Positions 26,991 through 36,536 of a stretch of 64,000 nt of DNA are shown piece after piece. The position numbers and the translations under genes were made by a program. The notes below the pieces were generated by a model. That model searched no databases. It was not told where the DNA came from and saw only the letters and a list, made by a program, of their open reading frames with translations. How positions within the stretch are numbered: the first letter of the stretch is position 1; each line of letters starts with the position of its first letter. Location of the stretch: contig NZ_JAKRFN010000007.1 in NCBI RefSeq assembly GCF_022348085.1, positions 103,943-167,942 on the forward strand, written 5' to 3'. The stretch comes from Mycobacterium sp. PSTR-4-N (GTDB lineage: Bacteria > Actinomycetota > Actinomycetes > Mycobacteriales > Mycobacteriaceae).

Positions 26991-27332
26991 ATGAGCCGCA
27001 TCACCGACAACGGGAGGGACGTCTACCGACGCGAGATGACGGCCGCGAAAGCCGCTGGCACCGCCGAGGCGCGCTGGCACCACCTCGAACGGGCGCACAT
27101 TGTCTCGCAGCCTAACCCGTGGCTACACACCTGTAACCACGCTGCCATGTTCGTGCTGGCCGTCCGACAGCGCGACCGACGTGAGGCCCTCGGTCAGGTC
27201 GTCCGGATCGTCGTCGCCGCACCCGGTTCATTTGCGGGGCGCTACCCCGAGGGCAACACGGGCCGGACGGCGGCGGGCCTGACGACGCCGATGCCAATAC
27301 CCGAAGACCTGCGGGCAGCCCTGGCACCTTAG
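26991..27332 (+). CDS. DUF3703 protein
   Basis: 113 aa. It contains the family core RWHHLERAHIVSQPNPWLHTCNHAAM and RQRDRREALGQVVRIVVAAPGS, with conserved His residues that could bind metal. DUF3703 genes often accompany cation transporters; here it follows the CDF fragment by 26 bp. A paralogue lies at 60908-61360 behind a metal ATPase, supporting a metal-linked role. Activity unknown. 27333-27577 holds nothing recognisable. Confidence 0.82.
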   Translation: MSRITDNGRDVYRREMTAAKAAGTAEARWHHLERAHIVSQPNPWLHTCNHAAMFVLAVRQRDRREALGQVVRIVVAAPGSFAGRYPEGNTGRTAAGLTTPMPIPEDLRAALAP

Positions 27333-27577
27333 GCGCCGCGCCGTCGGCATACCCCCCTACGACTGTCCCGGAAATAGTGCACGGATAGAGCGCAGTATGC
27401 CAATAGCGTGGAGGGGTACCGATTCTAGTGCTCTTCAGTCCAGGTGGCTCATCCCGGTTTGGGACTGCCATGAAGACATCCGCGCGGACAGCGGCTCGAT
27501 CCCCCGTTGCCCTACAGTTGCACCTCGTGATTCGGAATCAGCCAAATTGGCATCTGCACGCACAGAGACGTTTGTCG

Positions 27578-28115
27578 ATGGGCACCGACATAGATAAAGA
27601 GCCGGTTCGTCGGGCCGAGGTCAACCGAATCGTCGAGTCATATGGTGGCCCAGGGCTTTATGGAGCGTCCGCCGGCGGCTATGAAAACGGTTTTCTCATT
27701 ATCGAGGCAACCCGTTGCTATCATCTCGGGGCTGCTCTGGCCTGCATATTGTGTGCCCACGCCTGCTGCGAGCGAGAGCTTGCCGGCACGTTGAAGTGGC
27801 AACACCCTCCAACACCGAACACTAAGCGCTGGGGCCTGGCCGCCTTATCCGCATTGGGAGAGAAAGACATTGGTTCGACGGCGACCTAGCTTCGCGCCTT
27901 GATCAGCTTAATGAGAACCGGCGGACGCTATACCACCTCCAGGACTTCGAAGCTCCTACTGGCCTTTGGAGGCGTGCGATAAGCAGGGCTGATAATCCAG
28001 TCACCAAACATGATGTCGCAGAAGCAATTCCGGGCACCCCCGGCAAGATGCCCTTGAAGCGCTTGACTGTGCATTTGCCGTTCGAACTATTAAGGTGGAA
28101 CGGGAGTGGAGTTAG
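27578..28115 (+). pseudogene. Frameshifted hypothetical gene
   Basis: The frame MGTDIDKEPVRRAEVNRIVE runs to about 27868 and then ends quickly at TAG 27889. From there the next frame continues a natural-looking protein (WFDGDLASRLDQLNENRRTL, then YHLQDFEAPTGLWRRAI) to where the HIRAN-type gene ends on the other strand. A one-base change near AAAGACATTGG would join them. The C-terminus may have been replaced by the insertion of the HipA-like pair. Family not recognised; the RRTLYH motif is loosely HEPN-like. Confidence 0.5.
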
Positions 28116-28888
28116 ACCGCATTCCAGTCTGGGCTGTCGAACACAAAAGAACTGCAATGTCCGCCCAAGCGCAGCAGTAGCCGCAGGTGCGGATGAGTTA
28201 CAGCAGGGTTGGCGCGCACGACTGTCAGATCGTAAGTGCCGCTGGCCATTACCGAATGGACGTAGTCAAGAAGCGGATCGGGCACAAACCCCAAGTGCAT
28301 CCCACGATCAACAACCCTGATCGCCGCTGAGTTAACAGGGTTCTCGGGGTCGCGCTCCAGCCCGAGGCGATAGCCCGCGGGCAGTGTGGTTATTCGGTGG
28401 CTGGCCTCTACGCTGCGATGTCTGACGCCGTGAGCAAGGAAGTGCGCCGACGTTTCGCCTGTGGTCCGATCGAATCGGGGCAGCGAGACGAGTTCGATCG
28501 GGTCGCCTTCGCGATGCCCGCCGGAGGCGGTCAGGATCTCCCAGGCGTCAGCGTCGGCATCGAGATCCAAAGCCTCAAGGTATTGAGGGCGGTCCGGCCG
28601 CTTAGCGCTCATCACCCGGTCGGCGAACGATGGAAATAGCCTCTCGGAACGGTAAAGTCGGCTGACGTCGCGGAACCCAACGACCGGCACGAAAGCAGGG
28701 TCAGCCGCCACGCGAGCCAAGTACGTGAATTGATACGTCGGGCGCTCGGCCCCTCCGGTCAACCTATCGAGGTAGCCAATCGCCCGATACACCCCATCGT
28801 CAGCACCGCGACGCGTGACAATCAACCTCGACCGACGAAGACCTGGGTCAGCATCTGTCGACTCGACTAAGAGATCAACGGAGTGCAT
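28112..28888 (-). CDS. HipA N-terminal-like and HIRAN-like protein, partner of the kinase upstream
   Basis: About 259 aa from GTG 28891 or ATG 28888. The N-terminal half contains RSERLFPSFADRVMSAKRPD and YLEALDL, a pattern of the N-subdomain-1 of HipA kinases. The C-terminal half contains YRLGLERDPENPVNSAAIRV and MHLGFVPDPLLDYV, typical of HIRAN domains that bind DNA ends or stalled forks. It overlaps the kinase gene, so the two form one transcription unit. In HipBST systems the split-off N-subdomain acts as antitoxin; here it may regulate or target the kinase. Confidence 0.65.
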   Translation of the reverse strand: MHSVDLLVESTDADPGLRRSRLIVTRRGADDGVYRAIGYLDRLTGGAERPTYQFTYLARVAADPAFVPVVGFRDVSRLYRSERLFPSFADRVMSAKRPDRPQYLEALDLDADADAWEILTASGGHREGDPIELVSLPRFDRTTGETSAHFLAHGVRHRSVEASHRITTLPAGYRLGLERDPENPVNSAAIRVVDRGMHLGFVPDPLLDYVHSVMASGTYDLTVVRANPAVTHPHLRLLLRLGGHCSSFVFDSPDWNAV

Positions 28889-29831
28889 CACGGATTCGCT
28901 TTCGATTAGTGGCTAGTGCTGTCCTCACGAAACTACGGGTCGGGTCCGACAGATTTGGTGTCGCTGCAACGATATCGAAGCATAGATCCAGGTCAACGTT
29001 GGTTATTTGAGCTGTCCAGTGTTGTCGTGCCGCGCCTCCGCAGACTGACAGGGCCTCAGCGGCGACATCTATCAGGCTGATCGCCTCGCCGGCGTTAAAG
29101 CGTTTTGTCCGCCCGTGCTCGCACCACTGCACGACGGTTTTCTGCTCAATTCGCTGGGCACGGACCCTATCCTCGTCACCGCTGGCGAGGGCCGACCCGT
29201 GATCAAAGCTTGGACCGAGGCAAACGTCGCCCGTCCTGGAGTTTTGCAGCACTCCCCAATTGTGCGCATGCCGGTCAGTGTTCGCGATCCAGGCGTCCAG
29301 GAGCAGATAGCCCGCGAAGACATCGAATGCGGGCCAGTCGGCGTAACTGGTGCCCTCCGGACCTTGCAGCCCCTCTAATGCTTCGCGAATGGCGCTAATC
29401 GTATGGCCGCGGCAGGATTTGGCATCGAACTCGTCGTCGCGCTCGGCAAGCAATGCTGCTCCCGGGGTCCATGCCCACGCGCGAGGCCGCATGTCTCGGC
29501 TCATCGAGCCATAGACGCGTTCGTGGGTGCGTAACTGAACAACTGTCGCCAACTCCGTTTCCGCTGCAGGCACAGACAGCAGCTGGGCGACCTCGTAGGA
29601 GATCTTCTCCGCCCAGTCCTCTCCGCGAACGAGCACGTCGGGTTTGTCGCCGCGATGCTGACGTTCTTTGGACAGTTCGAGGGTTTTGATGCGGCGTGGC
29701 TTGAACAACCAGTGCCCGGCATGCGGCGAGGTCTCTGGTGCTATGAACCATCGTTTCGCTTCGTCACCTCCTGGTTCGCTCTCACCGCGAGTCCAGTCGG
29801 CGAGGTCGACGACTTCGTAGCTGTCCACCAC
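28875..29831 (-). CDS. HipA-like serine/threonine kinase domain protein
   Basis: 318 aa from GTG 29831. ATP-site lysine region HWLFKPRR, helix EDWAEKISYEVAQLLSVPAAET, catalytic loop ANTDRHAHNWG (near 187) and metal-binding Asp in FDHGSALAS (near 209), all characteristic of the HipA C-terminal kinase fold. The HipA N-terminal subdomain is absent and appears to be encoded by the next gene. No HipB-type repressor is seen. Likely a toxin or defence kinase of the split HipA type. Confidence 0.75.
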   Translation of the reverse strand: MVDSYEVVDLADWTRGESEPGGDEAKRWFIAPETSPHAGHWLFKPRRIKTLELSKERQHRGDKPDVLVRGEDWAEKISYEVAQLLSVPAAETELATVVQLRTHERVYGSMSRDMRPRAWAWTPGAALLAERDDEFDAKSCRGHTISAIREALEGLQGPEGTSYADWPAFDVFAGYLLLDAWIANTDRHAHNWGVLQNSRTGDVCLGPSFDHGSALASGDEDRVRAQRIEQKTVVQWCEHGRTKRFNAGEAISLIDVAAEALSVCGGAARQHWTAQITNVDLDLCFDIVAATPNLSDPTRSFVRTALATNRKRIRDALR

Positions 29832-29940
29832 GGTGCGAACTCTAAGTGGGGGCTCCGTGAGACGGGGCGAGGCAGAGCGGCGCGCCCGTCCGCAGCAAGG
29901 GCCTGCGACTTAGAACGGCGCCATGCCGAAGGGTATGTTC

Positions 29941-29956
29941 GTTAGCCAAGGCTCAC
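29941..29956. promoter_or_regulatory. Possible iron-box-like dyad
   Basis: GTTAGCC, AA, GGCTCAC: one mismatch between arms, resembling the TTAGGTTAGCC/GGCTAACC core bound by IdeR/DtxR repressors. It lies just upstream of the iron-transporter operon. The match to the full 19-bp consensus is incomplete. Confidence 0.35.
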
Positions 29957-29975
29957 CTCGGAGAAAGTGTTGTGG

Positions 29976-31001
29976 ATGTCAACCCGTCGCACTCGCTGGA
30001 ATCGCATCGTCGCCCTCATTGTCGCGGGGGGGCTGGCAGCAGGTCTTACTGCCTGCTCGTCCTCCGAGGAGGAGGACGGCCTGCTGGTCTACAACGCGCA
30101 GCACGAGTCGCTGACCAAGGAGTGGATCGACGCCTTCACCAAGGAGACCGGCATCAAGGTCACCTATCGCCAGGGCGGCGACACCGAGTTGGGCAACCAG
30201 TTAATCGCCGAGGGCGACGCTTCGCCGGCCGACGTGTTCCTTACCGAGAACTCGCCCGCCATGGCCGCGGTCGAGAGGGACGGCCTGTTCACCGACGTCG
30301 ACGAAGCCACGATCGCTCAGGTGCCACCACAGTTCCGCCCCGCCACGAGTAAGTGGACCGGCGTCGCCGCCCGTACCACCGTGTTCGCCTACGACAAGAC
30401 CAAGCTCACCGAGGCTCAGCTGCCGACTTCGATCATGGATCTGGAAAAGCCAGAGTGGAAGGGCCGCTGGGGTGCCCCGCCGGTCAAGCCCGACTTCCAG
30501 GCCATCGTCGCGGCAATGCTGGAACTCACCGGTGAACGGGCCACCGGCCAGTGGCTGGCCGGCATGAAGGCAGGCGCGGAGATTTACTCCGACAACATCG
30601 CCACGCTGCGCGCCGTCAACGACGGCCAGGTCGAGGGCGGGATCATCTACCACTATTACTGGTTCCGCGATCAGTCGCAGACCAAGGAAATCTCGGGCAA
30701 CACCGCGCTGCACTACTTCCGGAACCAGGACCCGGGCGCCTTCGTCTCGATCTCCGGCGGCGGCATCTTGAACTCCAGCAAGAAGAAGGAAGACGCCCAG
30801 AAGTTTTTGACCTTCATCACCAGCAAGGCCGGCCAAGAAGTGCTCGAGAAGGGCACGTCGTTCGAGTACCCCGTGGCCAGCGGCGTTCCGGCCAACCCCG
30901 CGCTGGTGCCGCTTGTCGACCTGCAGGCACCCGCCGTGAACCCGTCGAACCTCGACGCGCAGAAGGTCACCGACCTGATGACGAAGGCGGGCCTGCTTTA
31001 G
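29976..31001 (+). CDS. Iron ABC transporter substrate-binding lipoprotein (FbpA/FutA-like)
   Basis: About 341 aa from ATG 29976; GTG 29967 is also open. Signal peptide with lipobox-like LTAC. The mature start LLVYNAQHESLTKEWIDAFTKETGIKV is that of class II ferric-iron-binding proteins, and YHYYWFRDQ provides the tyrosines that coordinate Fe(III). First gene of the three-gene transporter operon, with the permease 4 bp after its stop. It captures Fe(III) outside the membrane. Confidence 0.93.
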   Translation: MSTRRTRWNRIVALIVAGGLAAGLTACSSSEEEDGLLVYNAQHESLTKEWIDAFTKETGIKVTYRQGGDTELGNQLIAEGDASPADVFLTENSPAMAAVERDGLFTDVDEATIAQVPPQFRPATSKWTGVAARTTVFAYDKTKLTEAQLPTSIMDLEKPEWKGRWGAPPVKPDFQAIVAAMLELTGERATGQWLAGMKAGAEIYSDNIATLRAVNDGQVEGGIIYHYYWFRDQSQTKEISGNTALHYFRNQDPGAFVSISGGGILNSSKKKEDAQKFLTFITSKAGQEVLEKGTSFEYPVASGVPANPALVPLVDLQAPAVNPSNLDAQKVTDLMTKAGLL

Positions 31002-31005
31002 ATGG

Positions 31006-32616
31006 GTGGCTGACGTTAGTACCGCCGCCGCGACGGCCGTCGACGCGGCGCTGCTCGACGCCTTGCCGCCGTCGGAGGTGCCCGGCCGGGCAGCTGCCAC
31101 GCGGCCGGGGCCGGTCCTCACCGCCGGTGTGGTGCTGCTGGTCGTGGCGGCGTTCGTGCCGATCGGGTACGTCGCCTGGTCGGTGGTGTCGCTGGGGCCG
31201 ACGCGGGTCTGGGAACTCCTCGCGCGGCCACGCGTGCTCGAATTGTTCGTCAACACCGTCGGTCTCGTCGTCGTCACGGTCCCGATCTGCATCGTGCTCG
31301 GCATCGGGGCGGCATGGCTGGTGGAACGCTCCGACATTCCCGGCCGGGCGATCTGGCGACCGATGTTCGTCGCTCCCCTGGCGGTGCCCGCCTTCATCAA
31401 CAGCTACGCATGGGTCAGCGTCGTCCCGACCCTGCACGGCTTCTGGGCAGGCATTCTCGTCGCCTCGCTGTCGTACTTCCCGTTCGTCTACGTGCCCGCC
31501 GCCGCCACGCTCCGTCGCCTCGACCCGGCGATCGAGGAATCCGCACGCACGCTCGGTTCCAGCCCGGCGGCCGTATTCCGGCGCGTGGTGCTGCCACAGC
31601 TTCGCCTGGCGGTCCTCGGCGGCGGACTGCTCATCGGCGTGCACCTGCTGGCCGAGTACGGCGCGTTCGCCATGCTGCGCTTCTCGACGTTCACCACCGC
31701 GATCTTCGAACAGTTCCAGGCCACGTTCGACGGCGCGGCGGGCAGCACGCTCGCAGGCGTTCTGATGCTGCTGTGCCTGGTGTTGCTCGTTGGCGAGGCC
31801 GGGGTGCGCGGCAACGCCCGCTACGCCCGACTCGGTTCCGGCGCCCAGCGCACCTCGCTGCCCCATCGCCTCGGGAGCATGACGTTTCCCGCAGTTGCCG
31901 CCCTCGCCGCACTGGCCGCGCTCGCCCTCGGCGTTCCGGTGTGGACGATCCTGCGGTGGCTGTGGATCGGCGGCAGCGACGTGTGGGCGCTCGGCGAGAT
32001 CGTACCGTCGACGGTGCAGACTGTGGCGCTGGCCGCCGCGGCCGCGGCGTTGACGACGGTGCTGGCGTTCCCCTTCGCCTGGATCGCGGTGCGGCACCGC
32101 GGCTTCTTCGCCCGCTTCGTCGAGGGCTCGAACTTCGTGACGAGTTCGATGCCAGGCATCGTGACCGCGCTCGCGCTCGTCACCGTGGCGATCCGCTTCG
32201 CACCGCCTCTGTACCAGACGGCGACGCTGGTCCTCGCGGCCTATGTGCTGATGTTCATGCCCCGCGCGATGGTCAACCTGCGGTCGGGGTTGGCCCAAGT
32301 GCCGCCGACGTTGGAGGAGGCGTCGCGTTCGCTCGGTGTCTCCCCCACCCGCACGCTGCTGCGAGTCACCTTGCGGCTCACCGCACCTGCCGCCGCCGCC
32401 GGTGCCTCGCTGGTATTCGTCGCCGTGGCCACCGAGCTGACCGCCACCCTGCTGCTGGCGCCGACGGGCACCAACACCCTGGCGATGCGATTCTGGTCGC
32501 TGTCGAGCGAACTGTCCTACGCCAGCGCCGCACCGTATGCGCTGCTGCTCGTCGTGCTCGCGGTTCCGGTGACAGTCGTGCTGTTCCAGCAGTCCAGCAG
32601 GGCGGCCGCGCTATGA
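31006..32616 (+). CDS. Iron ABC transporter permease, two fused domains
   Basis: 536 aa from GTG 31006. About twelve membrane helices carrying two copies of the inner-membrane component signature: EESARTLGSSPAAVFRRVVLP (first half) and EEASRSLGVSPTRTLLRVTL (second half). This is the FbpB/SfuB layout for ferric iron import. Coupled to the ATPase gene by ATGA. Confidence 0.93.
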   Translation: MADVSTAAATAVDAALLDALPPSEVPGRAAATRPGPVLTAGVVLLVVAAFVPIGYVAWSVVSLGPTRVWELLARPRVLELFVNTVGLVVVTVPICIVLGIGAAWLVERSDIPGRAIWRPMFVAPLAVPAFINSYAWVSVVPTLHGFWAGILVASLSYFPFVYVPAAATLRRLDPAIEESARTLGSSPAAVFRRVVLPQLRLAVLGGGLLIGVHLLAEYGAFAMLRFSTFTTAIFEQFQATFDGAAGSTLAGVLMLLCLVLLVGEAGVRGNARYARLGSGAQRTSLPHRLGSMTFPAVAALAALAALALGVPVWTILRWLWIGGSDVWALGEIVPSTVQTVALAAAAAALTTVLAFPFAWIAVRHRGFFARFVEGSNFVTSSMPGIVTALALVTVAIRFAPPLYQTATLVLAAYVLMFMPRAMVNLRSGLAQVPPTLEEASRSLGVSPTRTLLRVTLRLTAPAAAAGASLVFVAVATELTATLLLAPTGTNTLAMRFWSLSSELSYASAAPYALLLVVLAVPVTVVLFQQSSRAAAL

Positions 32617-33692
32617 CGATCCACGGGGCTACCGGCAACGCGCTCGACGTCACCGGGCTAACCAAGGCCTTCGGCAGCCACACCGTGCTGCACGGCATCG
32701 ACCTCGGCGTCACCGCGGGCACGATCACCGCCGTGGTCGGCGCCTCCGGCTGCGGCAAGACCACGCTGCTGCGTCTGGTCGCCGGCTTCGAGAACCCCGA
32801 TGCGGGAACGGTTTCCATCGCCGGACGCCAGGTAGCAGCAGCCGGCAGCAGTATCCCCGCGCATCGCCGCGACGTGGGCTACGTCGCGCAGGACGGCGCG
32901 CTGTTCCCGCACCTGACCGTGGGCCAGAACATCGCCTACGGGCTGTCGGGCCGCCGCAACGTCCAGCCGCGCGTCGCCGAACTCCTCGCTACCGTCTCCC
33001 TCGACGAGTCCTACGCCGCACGCCGGCCGCACGAACTCTCCGGGGGACAGCAGCAGCGCGTGGCCCTCGCCCGCGCCCTCGCCCGCCAGCCCGCGCTCAT
33101 GCTGCTCGACGAACCGTTCAGCGCCCTGGACACCGGACTGCGGGCGTCGACCCGCAAGGCCGTGGCGACGCTGCTCTCCGACGCCGGCGTCACGACCCTG
33201 ATCGTCACTCACGATCAGGAGGAGGCGCTGTCGATCGCCGACCAGGTCGCGGTGATGCGCGACGGCCGATTCACCAAAGTCGGTACGCCGCAGGCGGTCT
33301 ACCGAGAACCCAACGATCGTTTCACCGCCGAATTCCTCGGTGACTGCGTGCTGCTGCCGTGCACGGTGACCGGCGGGGTCGCCACCTCGGCACTGGGCCG
33401 GCTGCCGGTCCGCGGCACCGTACCCGACGGCGGTGGCACGCTGATGCTCCGCCCGGAGCAATTGGAGGCGGCGGCGGTCTCCGACGACGACCGCAGCGAC
33501 GGGATGGCGACGGTTCTGGCGTCGGAGTTCCGCGGCCACGACGTCCTGCTCACCGTCGACCTCGGCGGCGACGCCGCGCCGATCACCGTCCGTCAGCACA
33601 GTGTCGCGCCGCCCGCGGTCGATGCAAAGGTCCGCATCCACGTCACCGGTGCCGCCGTGGTGTTCGGCGACCGCCCGCGCGACGGGCGATGA
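32613..33692 (+). CDS. Iron ABC transporter ATP-binding protein
   Basis: 359 aa. Walker A GASGCGKTT (about 42-50), Q-loop GYVAQDGALFPHL, signature LSGGQQQRVALARAL, Walker B LMLLDEPFSALD, and switch His in VTHDQEEA. The C-terminal 120 residues form the TOBE-type regulatory domain (LMLRPEQLE). Last transporter gene; the adenylation-domain gene starts 11 bp later and probably shares the transcript. Confidence 0.93.
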   Translation: MTIHGATGNALDVTGLTKAFGSHTVLHGIDLGVTAGTITAVVGASGCGKTTLLRLVAGFENPDAGTVSIAGRQVAAAGSSIPAHRRDVGYVAQDGALFPHLTVGQNIAYGLSGRRNVQPRVAELLATVSLDESYAARRPHELSGGQQQRVALARALARQPALMLLDEPFSALDTGLRASTRKAVATLLSDAGVTTLIVTHDQEEALSIADQVAVMRDGRFTKVGTPQAVYREPNDRFTAEFLGDCVLLPCTVTGGVATSALGRLPVRGTVPDGGGTLMLRPEQLEAAAVSDDDRSDGMATVLASEFRGHDVLLTVDLGGDAAPITVRQHSVAPPAVDAKVRIHVTGAAVVFGDRPRDGR

Positions 33693-33702
33693 CCGCGCCG
33701 TG

Positions 33703-36192
33703 ATGTTCGAGCGGCTCGTTGACCACCTTGCGTGCCACGGCGACGCCGTCGCGGTGCTCACCGCCGAGAAGGCCGTTACCTACGCCGAACTCGCGACGCA
33801 GGTCGCGACCCGCGCCGAGGAACTGGGTACTTGCCGCAAGCTCGTCCTGCTCGAGACCCGCAACGACCTGCCCACGCTGGTGACCTACCTCGGTGCGCTC
33901 GCCGGCCACCACGTGGTGCTGCCCGTGCCCGCGGGCGGCGACCGCCGGTCGGTCGTCGACACCTACCACCCCGACGTCATCGTCACCGACGGCGTCATCA
34001 CCGAGGGCACACGCCACCGTCCCGCCCCCGAACTCCACCCGGACCTGGCCCTGCTGCTCTCGACGTCCGGCAGTACCGGCTCCCCCAAGCTGGTGCGATT
34101 GTCCCGGTTCAATCTCGCCGCCAACGCCGAGTCGATCGCCACCTATCTCGCCATCACCCGAACCGACAGGGCCGCAACGACTCTGCCGATGTCGTACTGC
34201 TACGGCCTGTCGGTGACCCACAGTCACCTGCTACGCGGAGCCGCGCTCGTGCTCACCGAACTGTCCGTGGTCGACGACGACTTCTGGAACGTGTTCCGGA
34301 AGCGCGGCGCAACGTCGTTCGCCGGCGTACCGCACACCTTCGAACTGCTCGACCGGATCGGCTTCGAGGCGATGTCGCTGCCGAACCTGCGCTACGTCAC
34401 CCAGGCCGGCGGACGGCTCGACCCGGACCGCGTGCGCCGGCTCGCAAACCTCGGCTACCGCGCGGGGTGGCGGTTCTTCGTCATGTACGGCGCCACCGAG
34501 GCCACCGCACGCATGGCCTACCTGCCGCCAGAACTCGCCCACGACCACCCCGAGTCGATCGGCATCCCGATCCCCGGCGGGTCGTTCCGCATCGAACCGG
34601 TCGACGGAATGCCCGACGGAACCGGCGAACTCGTCTACCGCGGACCCAACGTCATGATGGGGTACGCACACACCGCCGCCGATCTCGCCGCCGACGCCGG
34701 AGTCGAGGAACTGCGCACAGGCGACATCTCCCGGCAGCGCCCCGACGGCCTCTACGAGGTGGTCGGGCGCAGCGACCGGTTCGTCAAGCTCTACGGACTG
34801 CGCATCGACCTGCAACGCGTCGAGTCGGCCCTGCACGCCGACGGCGTCACCGCGATCTGCACCGACGGCGACGGCCTGCTGCTCGTCGGCGCCGCCGACC
34901 GTCCCGAGGACACCGACGTCGCTGCCGCGGCGGCCGACGCGTCGGGTCTCCCCGGTGCGGCGATCCGGGTGGTCGACGTCTACGAGATCCCCCGCCTGCC
35001 CACCGGCAAGCCGGACTATCGCAGCCTACGCGAGCGGGCCGCCGACCGGACGACCGACGATGCCCGCCTGGACCTGCGCGGTCTGTTCGCCGACGTGCTG
35101 CAGATCGACACGGCCGACGTCGATCCCCGCAGCAGCTTCGTCGACCTCGGCGGCAACTCGCTGTCTTACGTCGCCATGTCGGTGCGGCTCGAACGCGCGC
35201 TCGGGCACCTGCCCGCGGATTGGCAGCGGCTGCCGCTGAGCGAGCTGGAGTCCGCCCGCAAAACCCGCCGGTGGTGGGGAACAACGCTCGAGACCAGCGT
35301 GGCGCTGCGTGCGGCAGCAATCGTCCTGGTCGCCGGATCGCACGCGGAGCTGTGGGTGCTGTGGGGCGGCGCGCACATCCTGCTGGGCGTCGCCGGATAC
35401 AACTTCGGCCGCTTCTGCCTCACCCCCCTGCCGCGCGCCACCCGGGTGCGCCACCTGGTCAGCACCATCGGCTGGATCGCCGTGCCCGCTTTTCTGTGGG
35501 TGGCATTCGCGCTACTCGTCACCGACGACTACGCGGCCTCGAATCTACTGCTGGCCAACAAGTTCCTCGGTCCAGGAGACAGCATGACCGCCGGGCGGCT
35601 GTGGTTCGTCGAAGTCCTGGTGTGGGTCCTGGTGGGGTTGGCGCTGCTGTGCGCGACGCGGTGGGGCGACCGCGCCGAACGCCGGTGGCCGTTCGGCGTT
35701 GCGGCGGCATTCCTGGCCCTGGGCATGGCCCTGCGATGGGACGTCTTCGGCATCGGGCTCGGCAGGGCCGCCTGGTTCACCATCCTGGCGTTCTGGTTCT
35801 TCGCCATCGGCTGGGCCGCCTCGAAGTCGTCGACGGTGTGGCAGCGGATCGCCGTGACCGCGGTCCTCGCCGTCGGAATCGTCGGGTACTTCGGCCAACC
35901 CAACCGCGAGGCCTTGGTGTTCATCGGGCTGGCGCTGCTGATCTGGCTGCCCGCCATCCGGTGCCCATCCGCTTTGACGGTCACCGCAGGCGTGATCGCC
36001 GAGGCGTCACTGTTCATCTATCTCACGCACTACCAGGTGTATCCGCTGTTCGGCGAACAGAAGCTCGTCGGCGTGCTGGCCGCGATCGTCGTCGGCATCC
36101 TGCTGACCCAGCTGGTCACGCTAACTCGCAAAAAGGCTCACCGATACACGCCGACCGCCATCACTCGAGGTCAGGCTGCCGCTCGGCGGTGA
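33703..36192 (+). CDS. Adenylation domain - carrier protein - membrane acyltransferase fusion
   Basis: 829 aa from ATG 33703. The adenylation domain (about 1-440) has STSGSTGSPK near 119 and GRSDRFVKLYGLRIDL near 355. The carrier domain has phosphopantetheine Ser in DLGGNSLSY near 482. From about 530 to 810 come roughly ten membrane helices of an acyltransferase-3/OpgC-like domain (LWFVEVLVWVLVGLALL and FIYLTHYQVYPLF). No condensation or thioesterase domain. The layout suggests an acid is activated, tethered and transferred across or at the membrane to a glycan, lipid or siderophore. It lies directly behind the iron transporter, so iron-linked envelope or siderophore chemistry is the inferred context. 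Confidence 0.85.
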   Translation: MFERLVDHLACHGDAVAVLTAEKAVTYAELATQVATRAEELGTCRKLVLLETRNDLPTLVTYLGALAGHHVVLPVPAGGDRRSVVDTYHPDVIVTDGVITEGTRHRPAPELHPDLALLLSTSGSTGSPKLVRLSRFNLAANAESIATYLAITRTDRAATTLPMSYCYGLSVTHSHLLRGAALVLTELSVVDDDFWNVFRKRGATSFAGVPHTFELLDRIGFEAMSLPNLRYVTQAGGRLDPDRVRRLANLGYRAGWRFFVMYGATEATARMAYLPPELAHDHPESIGIPIPGGSFRIEPVDGMPDGTGELVYRGPNVMMGYAHTAADLAADAGVEELRTGDISRQRPDGLYEVVGRSDRFVKLYGLRIDLQRVESALHADGVTAICTDGDGLLLVGAADRPEDTDVAAAAADASGLPGAAIRVVDVYEIPRLPTGKPDYRSLRERAADRTTDDARLDLRGLFADVLQIDTADVDPRSSFVDLGGNSLSYVAMSVRLERALGHLPADWQRLPLSELESARKTRRWWGTTLETSVALRAAAIVLVAGSHAELWVLWGGAHILLGVAGYNFGRFCLTPLPRATRVRHLVSTIGWIAVPAFLWVAFALLVTDDYAASNLLLANKFLGPGDSMTAGRLWFVEVLVWVLVGLALLCATRWGDRAERRWPFGVAAAFLALGMALRWDVFGIGLGRAAWFTILAFWFFAIGWAASKSSTVWQRIAVTAVLAVGIVGYFGQPNREALVFIGLALLIWLPAIRCPSALTVTAGVIAEASLFIYLTHYQVYPLFGEQKLVGVLAAIVVGILLTQLVTLTRKKAHRYTPTAITRGQAAARR

Positions 36193-36313
36193 GACCCCGC
36201 TGCGCCACCGGGGCCCGCGATCACCTTCATAAACCTCGGATCTCTGCGCGCACCGACGCACCGAACGATCCGAGACGATACGCGCCGCAGGGCAGCTCTC
36301 CAGCGAGGTGTCC

Positions 36314-36460
36314 GCGCTCGATGGTCAGCCGATCTAGCAGAGGCCGTATGTCTTCGGCTAGTAGCGCCACGCGGAAGACCGCCGCGACCTTGTGCTGGCG
36401 GTCGAGGACCATCGTTGGTGGGCACCACGCTGGTCGGATAGTACGTCCCAGGGTGATAGG
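36314..36460 (-). pseudogene. Relic of a TlpA-type lipoprotein
   Basis: The frame PTMVLDRQHKVAAVF, then ALLAEDIRPLLDRLTIER, matches the C-terminus of the intact lipoprotein at 18812-19408. Upstream, YYPTSVVPT continues in another frame, showing at least one frameshift. The redox domain with WCAPC is absent. The copy therefore lost its 5' two-thirds. No function expected. Confidence 0.75.
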
Positions 36461-36536
36461 CGGATCGGTTGGAGATAGCTTCGACACTTAGCGGCGATCG
36501 GTGAAGGCTAATGGGTCCCTGTCAGGTCCTCGAGGG

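Noticed and set aside
30201..31400. 399-residue minus-strand open frame
   Set aside because: It is antisense to the iron-binding protein and permease, which have clear motifs and coupled starts.
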